63,271 nt of DNA from Fidelibacterota bacterium (lineage in GTDB: Bacteria > Fidelibacterota > Marinisomatia > SCGC-AAA003-L08 > TS1B11). The first letter of the stretch is position 1. Every line of letters begins with the position of its first letter. The DNA lies in NCBI GenBank assembly GCA_020354025.1, contig CP070638.1:2452879-2516149 (forward strand). Reading direction: 5' to 3'. The position numbers were made by a program, and so were the translations under genes. Positions 62,083 to 63,271 of the stretch are shown here, in pieces. A model generated the notes under the pieces. The model made no database searches, was not told the DNA's origin, and saw only the letters and a list, made by a program, of their open reading frames with translations.

Positions 62083-62957
62083 CCGCGCTCCTGTAGTCGC
62101 TCTTCCGGGGGAATCTCGGACATATCCAGCCCACGCATGGCAGCCTTCAAACCAGCTGAGATGCGCGATAGCTTTTCAGGATCGTTATAATAAGTGGTGG
62201 CTTCCACAATGGCCTGGGCTCTGGCAGCGGGATCTTCCGATTTGAAGATGCCTGAACCTACGAAGACCGCCTCAGCCCCCAGCTGCATCATGAGGGCCGC
62301 ATCTGCGGGGGTCGCGATTCCCCCTGCGCTAAAATTGGGCACCGGCAGCTTGCCGATTTTTGCTACCTGCTCTACCAAAGCAAACGGCGCGCCCAGCTCC
62401 TTGGACTCAGCCATTAGCTGAGCCTGATCCATGACGGTTAGCCGTCGAATAGCCGACTGAATGGTGCGCATGTGGCGTACCGCCTCTACGATGTTGCCCG
62501 AGCCTGCCTCCCCCTTAGTGCGGATCAGGGCGGCACCCTCACCGATGCGCCTGAGCGCCTCTCCCAAGTCCCGGGCACCGCAGACAAAGGGTACCTTGAA
62601 ATCGTGCTTATAGACATGGTTCTCCTCATCGGCCGGCGTTAGCACTTCGCTTTCATCGATAAAGTCTACCTCCAGAGCCTCCAGAATCTGGGCCTCTGCG
62701 AAATGCCCGATGCGGCATTTGGCCATCACCGGGATGGACACCGCTTTCTGGATGGACCGGATAACCGTGGGACTGGCCATCCGGGCAATCCCCCCGTCTT
62801 TACGGATGTCGGCGGGGATGCGTTCCAAGGCCATTACCGCCACCGCCCCAGAGTCCTCAGCAATCTTGGCCTGCTCGGCGGTGGTGACATCCATGATTAC
62901 CCCACCCTTGAGCATCTCGGCAAGACCTACCTTGACTTCGAATGATCCCTTTTCCAT
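62076..62957 (-). CDS. pdxS: Pyridoxal phosphate synthase subunit
   Basis: The product has 293 residues. [40 protein letters not shown] and [19 protein letters not shown] identify PdxS, with the Asp and Lys residues that bind pentose phosphate. It makes PLP directly from ribose 5-phosphate, glyceraldehyde 3-phosphate and ammonia without DXP. It is the first gene of the pdxS-pdxT-dxs operon. Confidence 0.97.
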   Translation of the reverse strand: MEKGSFEVKVGLAEMLKGGVIMDVTTAEQAKIAEDSGAVAVMALERIPADIRKDGGIARMASPTVIRSIQKAVSIPVMAKCRIGHFAEAQILEALEVDFIDESEVLTPADEENHVYKHDFKVPFVCGARDLGEALRRIGEGAALIRTKGEAGSGNIVEAVRHMRTIQSAIRRLTVMDQAQLMAESKELGAPFALVEQVAKIGKLPVPNFSAGGIATPADAALMMQLGAEAVFVGSGIFKSEDPAARAQAIVEATTYYNDPEKLSRISAGLKAAMRGLDMSEIPPEERLQERGW

Positions 62958-63185
62958 GACTATTCTTCCGACCTTTGGTTGTTGTCAATAACCGTTTGCC
63001 ACTAATCTACAAACGCCACTGACACCTTAGTAGCAATTCTTTTCCCCCAGCCAGCTTCTATTGCCTGGTGATCAACTCGTTTTACTTGGAAAGGGAGCTC
63101 TCGTTCCCGATTGTTCGTCAGGTTTTCCTACAATTCTCCTTTTTCCCACGCGGAGAACCATGCCTGAGGTCCCCTATAGGCGGTC

Positions 63186-63269
63186 TCAAGCCACACTGGC
63201 GGGTGTGGGAGCATTAGCAATGGCTTCAATTCTCGATTTAACCTCTTCGATAATATAATCGGGTGTGGA
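63186..63269 (-). CDS. C-terminal fragment of an unidentified protein
   Basis: The window ends inside this frame. The visible end reads STPDYIIEEVKSRIEAIANA and then PTPASVA before TGA (63188-63186). The amphipathic helix looks real, but the family is not recognisable. The 228 bases up to pdxS hold no other gene that I can support. Confidence 0.4.
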   Translation of the reverse strand, partial: STPDYIIEEVKSRIEAIANAPTPASVA

Positions 63270-63271
63270 GG

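Overview
The window looks like chromosomal DNA of a Gram-negative (diderm) bacterium. The evidence is a TamA/TamB-type outer-membrane assembly pair, a LolCDE-type lipoprotein exporter, several lipoproteins with lipobox signal peptides, and a CcmC-type haem handling protein. The gene content and style (large secreted repeat lipoproteins, a SPOR-containing outer-membrane barrel, MoxR/DUF58/BatD, CdaA next to folP) suggest a member of the FCB group, perhaps a Marinimicrobia- or Calditrichota-like lineage. That placement is inference; no rRNA gene is present to test it. No tRNA, rRNA, CRISPR array or transposase was recognised.

Region 1 (1-18.3 kb) is a mosaic. It opens with the tail of a malic enzyme. 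Next come ankyrin-repeat genes interleaved with two copies of an unrecognised domain; one copy is fused in frame to ankyrin repeats and the other is probably split from its signal peptide by a frameshift. Two minus-strand TPR proteins follow, then an iodotyrosine-deiodinase-like flavoprotein, a cupin, and a translationally coupled pair made of a giant repeat lipoprotein and a SPOR-containing outer-membrane barrel. After these lie an S33-type hydrolase lipoprotein, a CGNR regulator with two palindromes upstream, small secreted or membrane proteins and an orphan FtsX-type permease. GC-rich palindromic repeats are scattered through the intergenic gaps here.

Region 2 (18.3-23.3 kb) is visibly AT-richer and looks like an acquired defence island. 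All five genes are on the minus strand: HNH nuclease, SIR2-like NADase, a small three-helix membrane protein, a membrane-anchored ParA/MinD-type ATPase, and a winged-helix protein ending in a deoxyribosyltransferase/TIR-like nucleotide-binding domain. I do not recognise this combination as a described system, and it is the best candidate for something new.

Region 3 (23.5-35.4 kb) carries an MBL-fold lipoprotein, RmuC, a BatD-like/DUF58/MoxR/TPR-lipoprotein operon, and TamA-TamB.

Region 4 (35.5-63.3 kb) is a tightly packed housekeeping block, all on the minus strand: dnaK, clpC, lolD and two Lol-type permeases, lysS, prfB (with a programmed +1 frameshift), cdaA, folP, ftsH, hpt, tilS, a fused homocysteine methyltransferase/MTHFR, a glyoxalase-II-like hydrolase, an archaeal-type GAPDH homologue, a tiny CcmD-like gene and ccmC, a GCS2-type ligase, methylmalonyl-CoA mutase, dxs, pdxT and pdxS. 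Many of these genes overlap by a few bases, implying translational coupling. The tilS-hpt-ftsH-folP-lysS set is the same group of genes found together in Bacillus.
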